From assembly GCA_041918615.1 (NCBI GenBank), contig JAYRVH010000029.1, forward strand, positions 6,421 to 70,420: a DNA stretch of 64,000 nt, given 5' to 3'. Shown here piece by piece: positions 36,072 to 44,787 of this stretch; position 1 is the first letter of the stretch, and the number at the start of each line of letters is the position of its first letter. This DNA comes from JAEUJM01 sp041918615. GTDB taxonomy: Bacteria > Actinomycetota > Acidimicrobiia > Acidimicrobiales > DATDAH01. The translations under genes were made by a program, and so were the position numbers. The notes under the pieces are model-generated. The model saw nothing but the letters and a program-made list of their open reading frames with translations, was not told where the DNA came from and searched no databases.

Positions 36072-36572
36072 CTACCAGATGTTGTTGGCGCTGATCACCG
36101 CCGCGGCGCCGACGAGCGTGCCGGCCATGGCCCAGATCTGACGGTTCATCTGCCTGTGGAAGGTCGCGGTCAGGCGATCCTCCAGCCGTCCGATTCGATC
36201 ATCGAAGCTCCGGTCCAGCTGGTCGATCCTGCTGTCCAATTGGTCGATCCTGCTGTCCAATTGGTCGATCCGGCTGTCCAATTGGTCGATCCGGCCAGCC
36301 AAACGAGCGTCCAACTGGTCGATCCGACCCGTCAATCGAGCATCCATCTCGTCGACGCGGCGGTCGAGCGCGGCGACCTGGCGCCGGACGTCGACCACAT
36401 CGGCTGCCACCCCGGCGACTCGCTCGCGCACGAGGGCCACGTCGTCCTTGGTGGCGACGTCAGCCCAACCGACCGGTGGCAGCAGGCCCATCAGGTCGTC
36501 GCCTCTCACCTCACCCAGCACCTCCCGGAGCCGCCCGTGCAGCTCGAAGCGGGCAGTTTCATCGATTTCCAT
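36072..36572 (-). CDS. Coiled-coil membrane-anchored protein with heptad repeats
   Basis: 166 residues. The centre is a coiled coil whose heptads repeat RIDQLDS (RIDQLDA, RLAG, then RIDQLDS three times and RIDQLDR), ending in a C-terminal hydrophobic segment (WAMAGTLVGAAAVIS) that should anchor it. GAGGGG precedes the ATG at 36572. The family is not identifiable; similar coiled-coil tail-anchored proteins are common in actinobacteria without known function. Its 3' end is convergent to the nitroreductase gene. Confidence 0.75.
   Translation of the reverse strand: MEIDETARFELHGRLREVLGEVRGDDLMGLLPPVGWADVATKDDVALVRERVAGVAADVVDVRRQVAALDRRVDEMDARLTGRIDQLDARLAGRIDQLDSRIDQLDSRIDQLDSRIDQLDRSFDDRIGRLEDRLTATFHRQMNRQIWAMAGTLVGAAAVISANNIW
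36220..36282. repeat. 21-bp tandem repeats encoding coiled-coil heptads
   Basis: Three tandem 21-bp units (TGGTCGATCCTGCTGTCCAA plus T, third copy with one change) are followed by a partial fourth. Each unit codes for one RIDQLDS heptad on the minus strand, so unit gain or loss would lengthen or shorten the coil in frame. Confidence 0.8.
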
Positions 36573-36702
36573 GAGGGTTCCCCTCGTCTCGCTCGGTCGC
36601 AGAGGGGGAGTCGTGCCGCGATCCCGACGGTACCCCGACCAATGCCCGCGGACAAGGGCCGTCTCGGACCCCACCCACCGCCGGACGGGCGCCGGCGGCC
36701 CT

Positions 36703-37968
36703 TCAACGGGGAGTGACCCGAACCGGCACGGCCCGGTAGCCGCGAAGGGTCATGCGCGGCCGGCGGACGAGCGGCCCGTCGAGTTCGATGGTGCCGCAGC
36801 GCGTGAGGAGCGCGCCGAACACCTCTTGGCCCTCGGCTCGGGCCAGGTTGGCGCCGAGGCAGTAGTGGATTCCCGAGGCGAAGCTCATGGGCGGGCCGTC
36901 GTCGCGGCCGATGTCGAATCGGTCGGGGTCGGTGAAGTGGGCCGGGTCGCGGTTGGCCGCACCCAGCAGGGTGACCACGTTGGTGCCCACCGCAACCGGC
37001 TCGCCGGCCACGTCGGCGGGCTCGAGGGCGGTGCGCACGTCGAGCTGTACCGGTGAGTCCCAGCGCAGGATCTCCTCGACCGCCGAGGGAAGCAGGCCGG
37101 GGTCGGCCCGTAGGCGGGCCATCTCGTCGGGGTGGGCCAGCAACGCCGCCGTGCCGTTGCCGATCAGGTTGGTGGTGGTCTCGAAGCCGGCCGCGAACAG
37201 CAGCATGGCCACGACGATGATCTCGCCGTCGCTGAGGGTGTCGCCGCCGTCGTTCACGGCGATGAGGTCGGACAGGAGGTCGTCGCGGGGGCGGGCGTGG
37301 CGCTCGGCCACGAGGTCGGCGAAGTAGGCCCACACCTCGTCGTTGGCGGCCTCGGCGGCCCGGAGCTCGTCGACGGTGGCGCCGGCCTCGATGCCGGCCG
37401 CGGCGGCGGTGATGAGGCTGCGGAACCGGGGCCAGTCGGCCTCGGGCACACCGACCATGGCGCCGATCACCGCCACCGGCAGGGGGAAGGCGATGGCCTC
37501 GAGCAGGTCGCCGCCGCCCGCCTCGACGAACCGATCGACCACGCTGCCGGCCAGCGTGGCGATGCGGGCCCGCATTTCCTCGACCCGCCGGGGCGTGAAG
37601 GCCCGTGACACCAGGCCGCGCTGGCGGGTGTGCTCGGGCGGGTTCAGGAAGAGGAGCGACAAGGGCCGCCGGTCACCCCGGCGGCGTTGCAGCAGCTCGC
37701 GGCGGAACTCGGCGGCGGCGGGGTCACTGCTTGGTATGAGACCCTCGCTCTCGCCGCCGCGGGTGGCCTTGCCGAACCGGCTGTCGCGGAGGGCCTCGCG
37801 GCAGTCGTCGTAGCGGCTGAGGAAGACGGCGCCCGTGGCGCTGTGGTGCACCGGGGCGATGCGGCGCAGGTGGTGGTAGTAGGGCGTCGGGTCGTCGATG
37901 CCGGCGTCAGTGAAGAACAACGCCGCCACCGTCTCGTCGGCGCTCATCGTGTCGGGCAGCGTGGTCAC
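36703..37968 (-). CDS. Cytochrome P450
   Basis: 421 residues. All landmarks are present: I-helix oxygen-binding AGFETT, the ExxR pair in AVEEILRW, and the haem-ligand loop FASGIHYCLGANLAR with Cys370. Soluble bacterial class I type, needing separate ferredoxin and reductase. The substrate is not evident. Start GTG 37968 follows AAGGGGGG. The downstream thioesterase-type gene upstream at 38583 runs in the same direction and could share the transcript. Confidence 0.93.
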   Translation of the reverse strand: MTTLPDTMSADETVAALFFTDAGIDDPTPYYHHLRRIAPVHHSATGAVFLSRYDDCREALRDSRFGKATRGGESEGLIPSSDPAAAEFRRELLQRRRGDRRPLSLLFLNPPEHTRQRGLVSRAFTPRRVEEMRARIATLAGSVVDRFVEAGGGDLLEAIAFPLPVAVIGAMVGVPEADWPRFRSLITAAAAGIEAGATVDELRAAEAANDEVWAYFADLVAERHARPRDDLLSDLIAVNDGGDTLSDGEIIVVAMLLFAAGFETTTNLIGNGTAALLAHPDEMARLRADPGLLPSAVEEILRWDSPVQLDVRTALEPADVAGEPVAVGTNVVTLLGAANRDPAHFTDPDRFDIGRDDGPPMSFASGIHYCLGANLARAEGQEVFGALLTRCGTIELDGPLVRRPRMTLRGYRAVPVRVTPR

Positions 37969-38094
37969 GTCGGTCCCCCCTTCGGTCCGGTCGGGATGAT
38001 GTGCTCCAACCGTTGCGCGATCACACCCGCGGGCGCCACTCCCCTGCCCTGGCCGCCCGGGCTGGCCGGGCCTCTCCGCGCCCCCTGCCCCAGG

Positions 38095-38583
38095 TCACGT
38101 GTCGGCCGCCGATGGCCGCACCTTGTAGACCATGCGGCCGTTCGCCACCACTCGGGCATCGTCGGCGGCCCGGACCTCGGCTTCGCAGAACACGATCGAG
38201 TTGCCCCGCTGGGTGACCCATCCTTCGGCCACGGCGTCGGTCCGCACAAGGGCCGAGCGGTACTCGATGTTCATCGTGAGGGTGAGCATCTGGGGGACGG
38301 CGCCGTGGACCCAGCCCACCGCCGGCACCACCACCGTGTCGACGAGCGAGGCGATGGCGCCGCCGTGGACCGGGCCGGCCGGCTGCTCGAGCTCGGGTCG
38401 GTAGGGCAGGCGGAGGCGGCAGTAGTCCTGGCGGATCTCCTCGACCTGGAACCCGAGGAACTTGGGGTACAGCGCCCGGCCCGGCCACACGCAGAAGTTC
38501 CGCCACACCTCCAGCACCTCGGGCGTGTGGGGCGGGTGCTCGATGGCTCGTGGGGCGAGCGGGTCGCTGATGGGGTCAGGCAC
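38095..38583 (-). CDS. Hotdog-fold thioesterase (PaaI-like)
   Basis: 162 residues with the hotdog core: QPAGPVHGGAIASLVDTVVVPAV holds the HGG motif and helix, followed by TMNIEYRSALVRTDAVAEGWV. It should hydrolyse an acyl-CoA thioester. The start is GTG at 38583. It is preceded by a strong hairpin terminator for the upstream gene, so it begins its own transcript. Confidence 0.85.
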   Translation of the reverse strand: MPDPISDPLAPRAIEHPPHTPEVLEVWRNFCVWPGRALYPKFLGFQVEEIRQDYCRLRLPYRPELEQPAGPVHGGAIASLVDTVVVPAVGWVHGAVPQMLTLTMNIEYRSALVRTDAVAEGWVTQRGNSIVFCEAEVRAADDARVVANGRMVYKVRPSAADT

Positions 38584-38695
38584 CCGCCGACCCTATGCCT
38601 GCGACGTTCACCACCGGTCAGCGGCCGGGCCGATCACGCAAGCGCAGAGCAGGCGTCGGAGCGATCGGCGGTGTCCTGCGCTCGCCTCGAAAACG

Positions 38696-38733
38696 CAGGA
38701 GAGGAGGACCCGGGGGGAGGTCCTCCTCTCCTG
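38696..38733 (-). terminator. Strong intrinsic hairpin
   Basis: CAGGAGAGGAGGACC (38696-38710) and GGTCCTCCTCTCCTG (38719-38733) pair perfectly over 15 bases around an eight-base loop. It lies 90 bases after the stop of the phasin/HBHA-like gene on the minus strand. There is no long U-run, as is usual for high-GC actinobacteria. Confidence 0.75.
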
Positions 38734-38824
38734 TCATGGTGGGGTGGCCGCCGAAGCGGGCGCACCCCGGTCGGGAGCGATCAGCCGTAGGGGGGTACGA
38801 CGATCAAGCCCCCGAGGATATGGG

Positions 38825-39157
38825 TCAGGCCGCCTTCTTGGCGGCGACCTTGACCGACTTCACGGGCTTGGCGTCGGCATCGACGAACTTGCCCCGCACG
38901 GGGGCGGTGGCGGTGACCAGCTCGGCCACGAAGGCCTTCTGGTTCTTGACCAGGGCGTCGACGACGCTGAAGCCGAAGTCGACGTACTCGTCGACGGTGC
39001 CCACGCGGTCGAGGTTCGGCACCTTGACTTCAGGGAGCCGGGACTCGGCCCACTCGGCGGCGCTGCGCACGCCCTTGACGAGGGGCTCCTGGACCTGCTC
39101 GAGGACTTCGAGGAACTTGGCCTCGACCTCGTTCAGCTGCTCGATTGCTGCAGACAT
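38825..39157 (-). CDS. Small phasin/HBHA-like helical protein
   Basis: 110 residues. It is almost wholly helical and amphipathic (NEVEAKFLEVLEQVQEPLVKGV, FGFSVVDALVKNQKAFVAELVTA) and ends in a Lys/Ala tail (VKSVKVAAKKAA). This is the make-up of phasins (storage-granule coat) and of heparin-binding haemagglutinin-like proteins of actinobacteria; the sequence does not separate the two. It is likely well expressed: it has a near-consensus promoter, AAGGAAGG before the ATG, and a strong terminator. Confidence 0.7.
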   Translation of the reverse strand: MSAAIEQLNEVEAKFLEVLEQVQEPLVKGVRSAAEWAESRLPEVKVPNLDRVGTVDEYVDFGFSVVDALVKNQKAFVAELVTATAPVRGKFVDADAKPVKSVKVAAKKAA

Positions 39158-39228
39158 TTCGGGCCTTCCTTCGCGTCTTGGGATCTTGTCCACGTGGCCG
39201 GCGCTCGAACTGCTAGCTCCTGGTTCGT

Positions 39229-39265
39229 ATGTGCTCACTATTGCAAGCACATTCGCGAACGTCAA
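39229..39265 (-). promoter_or_regulatory. Promoter with an operator-like repeat over the -10
   Basis: On the minus strand TTGACG (39265-39260), a 17-base spacer and AATAGT (39242-39237) form a near-consensus promoter for the phasin/HBHA-like gene. A seven-base inverted repeat ATGTGCT-N10-AGCACAT (39229-39252) brackets the -10 box and may bind a repressor. Confidence 0.6.
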
Positions 39266-39426
39266 CCCTCTGCGAGAGAAATCAAGCAGATGTGACGGAT
39301 GTCTCGCCCGGTCCCTGACCGCCGGGGCCCTCGGCCTCGGCCCCGGAGGACGCACACAGCCGCTCTGCGATCTCGCCCCGGTGAGACGGTTCGTCGCGGA
39401 GCCCGGGCGCCGACGCGCCGCCGGCG

Positions 39427-40977
39427 TCAGCCGTACTGCTCGCGCAGCTTGTACTTGAGGATCTTGTTCAGGGTCTCGTTGCGGGGGAGAGCATCGACCA
39501 CCTCGAGGCGCTCGGGGATCTTCTGGGTCATCAGCCCGGCGTCGCGGCAGAGCGCCGTCATCTCGGCGAAGGTCAGCGCGTCCTCGCCCGGGGCGGTCTG
39601 GACCACGGCGCACACCATTTCGCCGCGTTCGCGGTCGGGGACGCCGATGACGGCCACGTCGCCCACCTTGGGGTGGGTGTAGAGCACGTCCTCGATCTCC
39701 TTGGCGCTGATGTTCTCGCCCTTGCGGATGATGATGTCCTTGAGGCGGCCGGTGAGGACGACATGGCCGTCGGCACGGAGGTGACCGACATCGCCGGTGC
39801 GGAAGTAGCCGTCCTCGTCGAAGGCGTCGGCGTTCAGGTCGTCGTCGGTGTAGCCCTTGAACAGCATGGGGCCGCGCAGGCGCACCTCGCCGTCGACGCC
39901 GGGCGCGCAGACGTTGCCGTCCTCGCCGACGATGCGCACGTCGCACCCGGCGACGGGCTTGCCCTCGGTGTTGGCCAGCTGGTCCTCGGTGTCGCTGGGC
40001 GAGCCCTGGGCGATCATCGGGCACTCGGTCATGCCATAGCCGTGCAGGGTGCCCAGGTCGCACAGCTCGCGCTTGACCTCGTAGTAGATCTCGGGGGGCT
40101 TGGGCGCGCCGCCGCCGGCGAGGAGGCGCAGCGACGGCAGGATCGGCGTGTCCGGGTCCTTGCGCTGCTCGGCGAGGAACATCAGGTAGTGGGCGGTCGA
40201 GCCGCCGGCCGAGGTGACGTCGTACTTGCGGAACACGGGCAGGATGGCCTCGAGGTTGAACCCCTCGGCGATCACCGCCCCCACGCCGGTGACGAGCATC
40301 AGCACCAGGTAGTCCGGCCCGGCGATGTGGGCGAAGGGGAACGCGATGGAGCCGACGTCGATCGCCGGGTCCCACTCGATGGCGTGGGCGAGGCCGTAGC
40401 CGCCGGCGATGAGGGTGCGGTCGGTGTGCTGCACGCCCTTCGGGTCCGACGTGGTGCCCGACGTGTAGTAGATCCAGCGGACGTCGTCGCCGTTGTCGGG
40501 CGGCGGCGGAAGGGTGGACGGGTCGCCCTCGGGCAGGTCCGCGTAGCCCGAGAGGACCTGCACCGGCGGGTCGACGTCGGCGCCGAGGCGCTCGGCCCTG
40601 GCCAGGTAGTCGACCCCGAACATCTCGCCCGGGCCGAGGTAGAGCGTGGGGGCGAACTGGTTGAGCGCGAAGGCGACTTCCTTCTCCCCGTAGATGTGCA
40701 GGATCGGGTTCTGGACCACGCCGAGGCGGGCGAGCGCCATCGACACCAGCACGGTCTCGATGCGACTGGGCAGCTGCCACGTGACCTTGTCACCCGGGCC
40801 GATGCCCATGGCATGAAAGCCGGCGGCGACCCGCTCACCCCGGTCGCGCAGCTCGCCGTAGGTGAGCGTGCGGTCATCCTGGTCGACCAGCACCCGGGCG
40901 TCCGGCGTCAGCGCGGCACGGCGCTCCACCAGCTCCCACATGGTCGCCGAGTCCTGCAGCGGCCGATCGTCAGCCAT
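39427..40977 (-). CDS. Acyl-CoA synthetase (AMP-forming)
   Basis: 516 residues of the ANL superfamily. Motifs: the P-loop YYTSGTTSDPKGV, the GYGMTE motif (A5), the YFRTGDVGH hinge region (A7/A8) and the C-terminal lysine in ETLNKILKYKLR. It activates a carboxylic acid (fatty, aromatic or sterol-derived) to the CoA thioester through an acyl-adenylate. GAGAGGGGG precedes the ATG. Substrate unknown; it lies in a stretch rich in lipid-acting enzymes. Confidence 0.92.
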   Translation of the reverse strand: MADDRPLQDSATMWELVERRAALTPDARVLVDQDDRTLTYGELRDRGERVAAGFHAMGIGPGDKVTWQLPSRIETVLVSMALARLGVVQNPILHIYGEKEVAFALNQFAPTLYLGPGEMFGVDYLARAERLGADVDPPVQVLSGYADLPEGDPSTLPPPPDNGDDVRWIYYTSGTTSDPKGVQHTDRTLIAGGYGLAHAIEWDPAIDVGSIAFPFAHIAGPDYLVLMLVTGVGAVIAEGFNLEAILPVFRKYDVTSAGGSTAHYLMFLAEQRKDPDTPILPSLRLLAGGGAPKPPEIYYEVKRELCDLGTLHGYGMTECPMIAQGSPSDTEDQLANTEGKPVAGCDVRIVGEDGNVCAPGVDGEVRLRGPMLFKGYTDDDLNADAFDEDGYFRTGDVGHLRADGHVVLTGRLKDIIIRKGENISAKEIEDVLYTHPKVGDVAVIGVPDRERGEMVCAVVQTAPGEDALTFAEMTALCRDAGLMTQKIPERLEVVDALPRNETLNKILKYKLREQYG

Positions 40978-41116
40978 CGGTTCCCCCTCTCCCGGGCGGC
41001 AGCCCGGGTCACCTCGTTCGGACGTTGGCGGCATCGCGGCCCCCGTGCTGGCGGGTCCCGTCCACTGCCTGCGAGGCGTCAGTCTGGCATGGACAGCATC
41101 GACCACCCGTCACCAG

Positions 41117-41818
41117 GTGGAGGCGGGCGCGATCGGGGTCGAGCTCTTCGTCGATCGCACTCGTGAGCTCGACGTGCTGGCGCGCGCGGCGCAACTGCGG
41201 TTCAACGCGCTCGTGCTCGGCGAGCGGGGCGCCGGGACGACGTCGCTGCTGCACCAGTTCATGCGACGGCTGCGCCACGAGAACGTCGAAGCCCGCTTCG
41301 TCGAAGCCAGCACCGCGGTGTCGATCGACGACCTCCTCCGCCTCGTCATGGGGGCGCTCGGCGCCGCGACCACCTCGGACCACCCGTCACTCGAAGAGGT
41401 CGCCGGGTCCGCCGAGCGACTCGACGGCCGGAGCCTCGTCACCGTGATCGACAGCATCGCCTCGCCCTCCCTGGTCCACGAGCTGTTCGGCCAACGGCGC
41501 GACGAGCTGTGGGATCTTCCGTTCCGATGGGTGGTGGCCGGCCACCGGGCGGACCAGGCCCGTTACCTCGAACCACCGGCGGACGCCTTCTTCGACACCG
41601 TCGTCGAACTCGACGAGTTGTCCCGTGAAGATGCTGCCGCGCTGCTGTTGCGGCGGGCCGGCGCACCCGGGACCGAGGATGATCCGGACGCCATCACGCT
41701 GCGCACATGGGTGGGCCCGATCGCACAGCAGGTCGCCCCCCGCCTGCCGCGGTCATTGCTCGCCGCGGTGCGGGCAGCGCTGCTGGCCGGCGAGGAGCAG
41801 ACGTCGGATGAGCCTTGA
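41117..41818 (+). CDS. ATPase-like protein with a defective P-loop
   Basis: 233 residues from GTG 41117, overlapping nothing upstream. The layout is that of an Orc1/Cdc6-like AAA ATPase: FVDRTRELDVLARAAQ, the P-loop position LVLGERGAGTTSLL, a Walker-B-like SLVTVIDSI and the sensor-like strand RWVVAGHR. The Walker A lysine is replaced (GERGAGTT instead of GxxxxGKT), so ATP hydrolysis is doubtful. It overlaps a second ATPase fragment by 11 bases. Decay of the pair is likely. Confidence 0.55.
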   Translation: MEAGAIGVELFVDRTRELDVLARAAQLRFNALVLGERGAGTTSLLHQFMRRLRHENVEARFVEASTAVSIDDLLRLVMGALGAATTSDHPSLEEVAGSAERLDGRSLVTVIDSIASPSLVHELFGQRRDELWDLPFRWVVAGHRADQARYLEPPADAFFDTVVELDELSREDAAALLLRRAGAPGTEDDPDAITLRTWVGPIAQQVAPRLPRSLLAAVRAALLAGEEQTSDEP

Positions 41819-42323
41819 TCTGCTGCTGCGGCTGCAACGGGCCCACGCGTTCGACCCGACACCGATGCGCGACGACCTGGGCGCCTACCACGTGCCGTTC
41901 GGCACGCTCGCTGACAGCACCCATCCCGAGCGGACACTGCTGGACGCCGCACTGCGGGCCGAGCGGGTGGCGCTGATCGGCGACAGCGGTGCCCGCAAGT
42001 CCAGCTTGACCGCACGGGTGCTCGGGCCCCTGGCCGAGGGCGTCGCCCCGATCGTGGTGCCGGTCGCACGCGAGTCCTACGACGTCGTCCGAGAGCCGCG
42101 CGCCATGTTCGCCCACCTGGTGTCGGTCATCTCGACCCACGCCCACCAGGCGTCGCTCGTCGACGATCGGGGCCGCGACGATGCCCTCGCCCACGTGGCA
42201 CCGCAACGCCCGGTCGGCCGGTCGGGCGCTGCCCGACCTCGCCGAGCTCCGGGGTGTGGTCGGCGCGGCCATCGCGGTTTGGAACCCGACCTGACTGCCG
42301 GCGCGGCGGTTCGCACGCGGTGA
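41808..42323 (+). pseudogene. Truncated second ATPase, frame broken after the N-terminal part
   Basis: The first 125 or so residues look like an ATPase N-terminus (LLLRLQRAHAFDPTPMRDDLGAYHVPF, P-loop GDSGARKSSLTARVL, with Arg where the sixth glycine should be). After about 42165 the translation becomes Arg/Gly/Pro-rich, unlike protein, and there is no Walker B. Another frame has ALPDLAELRGVVGAAIAV just there, which suggests a frameshift and truncation. It starts 11 bases inside the upstream ATPase-like gene. Confidence 0.5.
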
Positions 42324-42371
42324 GCGCCTCCACGTCCGCCCCGTCAGTTCGCTCGGGGCGTCGTGACCGCT

Positions 42372-42638
42372 CTACCCCTTCTTCAGCAACTTGGTGTAGA
42401 CGAGGAGGGCGATGACGGCGCCGATGATCGAACCGAACAGCCCCGATGCCTGCAGGGCCCCTTTGTCGAGATCGACGTCGAAGATGAGGTAGCCGAGGAA
42501 GCCGCCGACGAGCGATCCCACGATGCCGAGCAGGACGGTCCTCGCGAACGACAGGCTCTGGTTACCCGGCACCACCGCGCGGGCCAGGTAGCCGGCGATG
42601 GCGCCGACGACGAGCAGGTAGAGGATGAATCCGATCAC
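42372..42638 (-). CDS. GlsB/YeaQ/YmgE-family membrane protein
   Basis: 88 residues with three hydrophobic segments and the glycine-rich pattern GAIAGYLARAVVPG and GIVGSLVGGFLGYLIF of transglycosylase-associated stress proteins. Function not established in the family. GTG 42638 follows AGGAGG at good spacing. Confidence 0.9.
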   Translation of the reverse strand: MIGFILYLLVVGAIAGYLARAVVPGNQSLSFARTVLLGIVGSLVGGFLGYLIFDVDLDKGALQASGLFGSIIGAVIALLVYTKLLKKG

Positions 42639-42797
42639 GGGCAGGCCTCCTGGTTCAGGATCCGACCTGTTCTAGCAGGGGTCACGGCCGGCGCGGGCCC
42701 CGGCTTGGCACCGCCCGACCTGTTCCAGCGGCAGCGGTGACCACCCACTGATCGGCGCACGCGACGCCGCAGGACCCGACGCCGATGGCCGCGAGGG

Positions 42798-43448
42798 CTA
42801 CAGGGGGATCCTGTTGTAGAGCCCGCTCGAGCGCGTGATGCTGGCCGGGTTCGTGCCGGCCTGCTCGGCCTGGAGCGCAAGATCGGCGTCGGAGAACCAC
42901 GCCTCGCCCAGACGGGCATGGGCCGCCATGTTCTCCAGCTCCCAGGTGAAGGCGGTCATCCCGCTGGCCATCCCCGCGTAGGTCAGCTGCTGCAGCCGGG
43001 CGTTCGCCGCCCCGTTGGCCTCGACGAAGTCGCAGACCGCAGCCGCCTCGGCGAGGACCTCCTCCATGCGTCCCGGGTTGGGCTTGCCGAGGTGGACCTC
43101 GAGGATGCCGCCTTCTCCGGGCTTGGGGTCGCGACCGAGCGGGAGCTCCATGGTCATGCTCGTCGACCTGATCTCGCTCGGTGAGTCGGGGCCGTTGAGA
43201 CGCATGGTGAATGCCTGGATCTCGGCGTCCTGGCTCATCGCGTCGAACGCCGCACCGAGCGCCTCAGGGCTCTCGTACTCGACGGAGAACACCGTCGAGT
43301 TGACCTCTTCGCCCGCGACGCCCGCCAGGTAGAAGTGGACGTCGCCGCCGTGGCGGCCAACCAGCCCGGCCGCGTCGATCGCCGCCGCAACCGCCGCTTC
43401 CACCTGGCCGCCCTTCACCCGCGCCGTGACCACATTTGAGACACGCAT
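42798..43448 (-). CDS. Unknown protein, tandem ferredoxin-like fold likely
   Basis: 216 residues. No family recognised. The halves MRVSNVVTARVKGGQVEAAVAAAIDAAGLV and GILEVHLGKPNPGRMEEVLAEAAAVCDFVEANG both look like beta-alpha-beta units with a conserved-style F/Y-rich strand (HFYLAGVAGEEVNSTVFSVEYES), as in dimeric alpha-beta barrel (NIPSNAP/EthD-like) proteins. This is a fold impression only. GAGGGGGG precedes the ATG. Confidence 0.65.
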   Translation of the reverse strand: MRVSNVVTARVKGGQVEAAVAAAIDAAGLVGRHGGDVHFYLAGVAGEEVNSTVFSVEYESPEALGAAFDAMSQDAEIQAFTMRLNGPDSPSEIRSTSMTMELPLGRDPKPGEGGILEVHLGKPNPGRMEEVLAEAAAVCDFVEANGAANARLQQLTYAGMASGMTAFTWELENMAAHARLGEAWFSDADLALQAEQAGTNPASITRSSGLYNRIPL

Positions 43449-43689
43449 CTGCCGACCCCCCTCGGTCTTGGCCCGGGACCGCCCCGTGGCCAGGGCCCAC
43501 CCTCGCCGAGCGAGGCGACGACGTCCCCTCCCACGATCCTCTCGTCGCCTCGGGGCCGCCCCGCCCGTCGACGGTGCCGGTCGACGGTGGGCGATCGAGG
43601 TGGGCGATCGAGGTGAAGGCCTCGGGGCCGCCCCGGAACGGTCGCCGATGCGGCCGAGCGACTGACTCGGCTGCGGGCAGATGGCGGAG

Positions 43690-44589
43690 TCAGGGCGAGG
43701 CGAAGCAGACGAGGTGGAGGAGGTGACCGCCCCAGCTGATGCCGGTCGCCACGAGGTCGTCGGTGCGGGCGTGCAGGTCGTCGCCGAGGCTCACCCCGGG
43801 ATGGGACTCGAAGGTCGTGGCGCGTGCAGCCTCGAGGAAGGCGTCGGCCTGCGCGGGTGTGGTGGTGTCGGTGCCGCTGGTGAGGGTGGCGTCGAGGGCG
43901 TAGCCCTCCACGAGGCTCCGCCAGTAGGCGTCGAGGGTGGCGGGGTCGTCGAACAGCTCGAGGAGGGTCGGGCGCCCCCCGGTGGCCACGATCACCCCGA
44001 CCTGGCGGTGGGTGGGTCGTTCCTGCGGCGCCAGCTGTTCGACCTGGTCGGCGGCGTGTTCGTGGACCTCCCGCAGCGCGGACGTCGAGGAGAGCGAGCC
44101 GACTGCGCTCTCGTAGGCGGCGACCTCGGCCCAGACGGCTCCCTGGTCGCTGCGCGCCTCGCCGCCGCGGTCGAGGGACTCGACGACGGACCGGGTCTTG
44201 CGCTCGCGGAGGCGGGGTGGGGCGTGGCTCGGCGAGCGGTGGGACGGCACGGACCTGCCCCAGCGGCCGGCCTCGACACAGGACACGGGCACCGTCGTGT
44301 CGTGACCCGCTGCCATCAGGATCGAGATGTTGAGGGTGCGGTCCTGCTTGGCGCCGAGCAGCGTCTCGCCCTCGATGAGCAGCACCGGCCGGTCGGCGTG
44401 ATTGTGGGCGACGAGCTCGGACACGACCCCGCCGGCCTTCTCGTGGATCGTGACGAGGTCGGCGGCCTCGAGCCCGGTCAGGTACTCGCGGGGCGCCGGC
44501 CCGGAGGGCTGGAGCACGGGGAAGATCGTCATGGCCCCGCGGCGCAGCGGCTCGCCTATCTCGAGGTCGGCATCGATCACACACGTCAC
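43690..44589 (-). CDS. ARPP-1 (DUF6569)-domain protein
   Basis: 299 residues. The sequence GAMTIFPVLQPSG, YLTGLEAADLVTIHEKAGGVVSELVAHNHADRPVLLIEGETLLGAKQDRTLN is the signature of the ARPP-1 domain, an uncharacterised family associated with ADP-ribosylglycohydrolases. The rest (GHDTTVPVSCVEAGRWG, YALDATLTSG, LVATGISWGGHLLHLVCF) also fits. I chose GTG 44589 because GGAGGAG lies just before it; GTG 44604 is an alternative. It stands alone. Confidence 0.8.
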   Translation of the reverse strand: MTCVIDADLEIGEPLRRGAMTIFPVLQPSGPAPREYLTGLEAADLVTIHEKAGGVVSELVAHNHADRPVLLIEGETLLGAKQDRTLNISILMAAGHDTTVPVSCVEAGRWGRSVPSHRSPSHAPPRLRERKTRSVVESLDRGGEARSDQGAVWAEVAAYESAVGSLSSTSALREVHEHAADQVEQLAPQERPTHRQVGVIVATGGRPTLLELFDDPATLDAYWRSLVEGYALDATLTSGTDTTTPAQADAFLEAARATTFESHPGVSLGDDLHARTDDLVATGISWGGHLLHLVCFASP

Positions 44590-44787
44590 AGGAATCTCCT
44601 CCACTGCCCGGGTCGCGTCCTCGGGCCATCAGGTGGGTACGGCGCCGGTGTGACCCGGTGGCCGGTCCCGACGCGGACAGGGCGGTCACAGCCCGGCCGT
44701 ACGGGTCGGGCATGTGGCGAGCGCGCGCCCGACGGGTCGAGCCCGGACGGGTCCCACAGTCCGAGGATCGCCGGGAGGGCTGAAGTA

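Noticed and set aside
38825..40780. Long minus-strand frame joining the phasin/HBHA-like gene to upstream sequence
   Set aside because: The upstream part is an out-of-frame reading of the acyl-CoA synthetase gene; promoter and ribosome site support the short gene.
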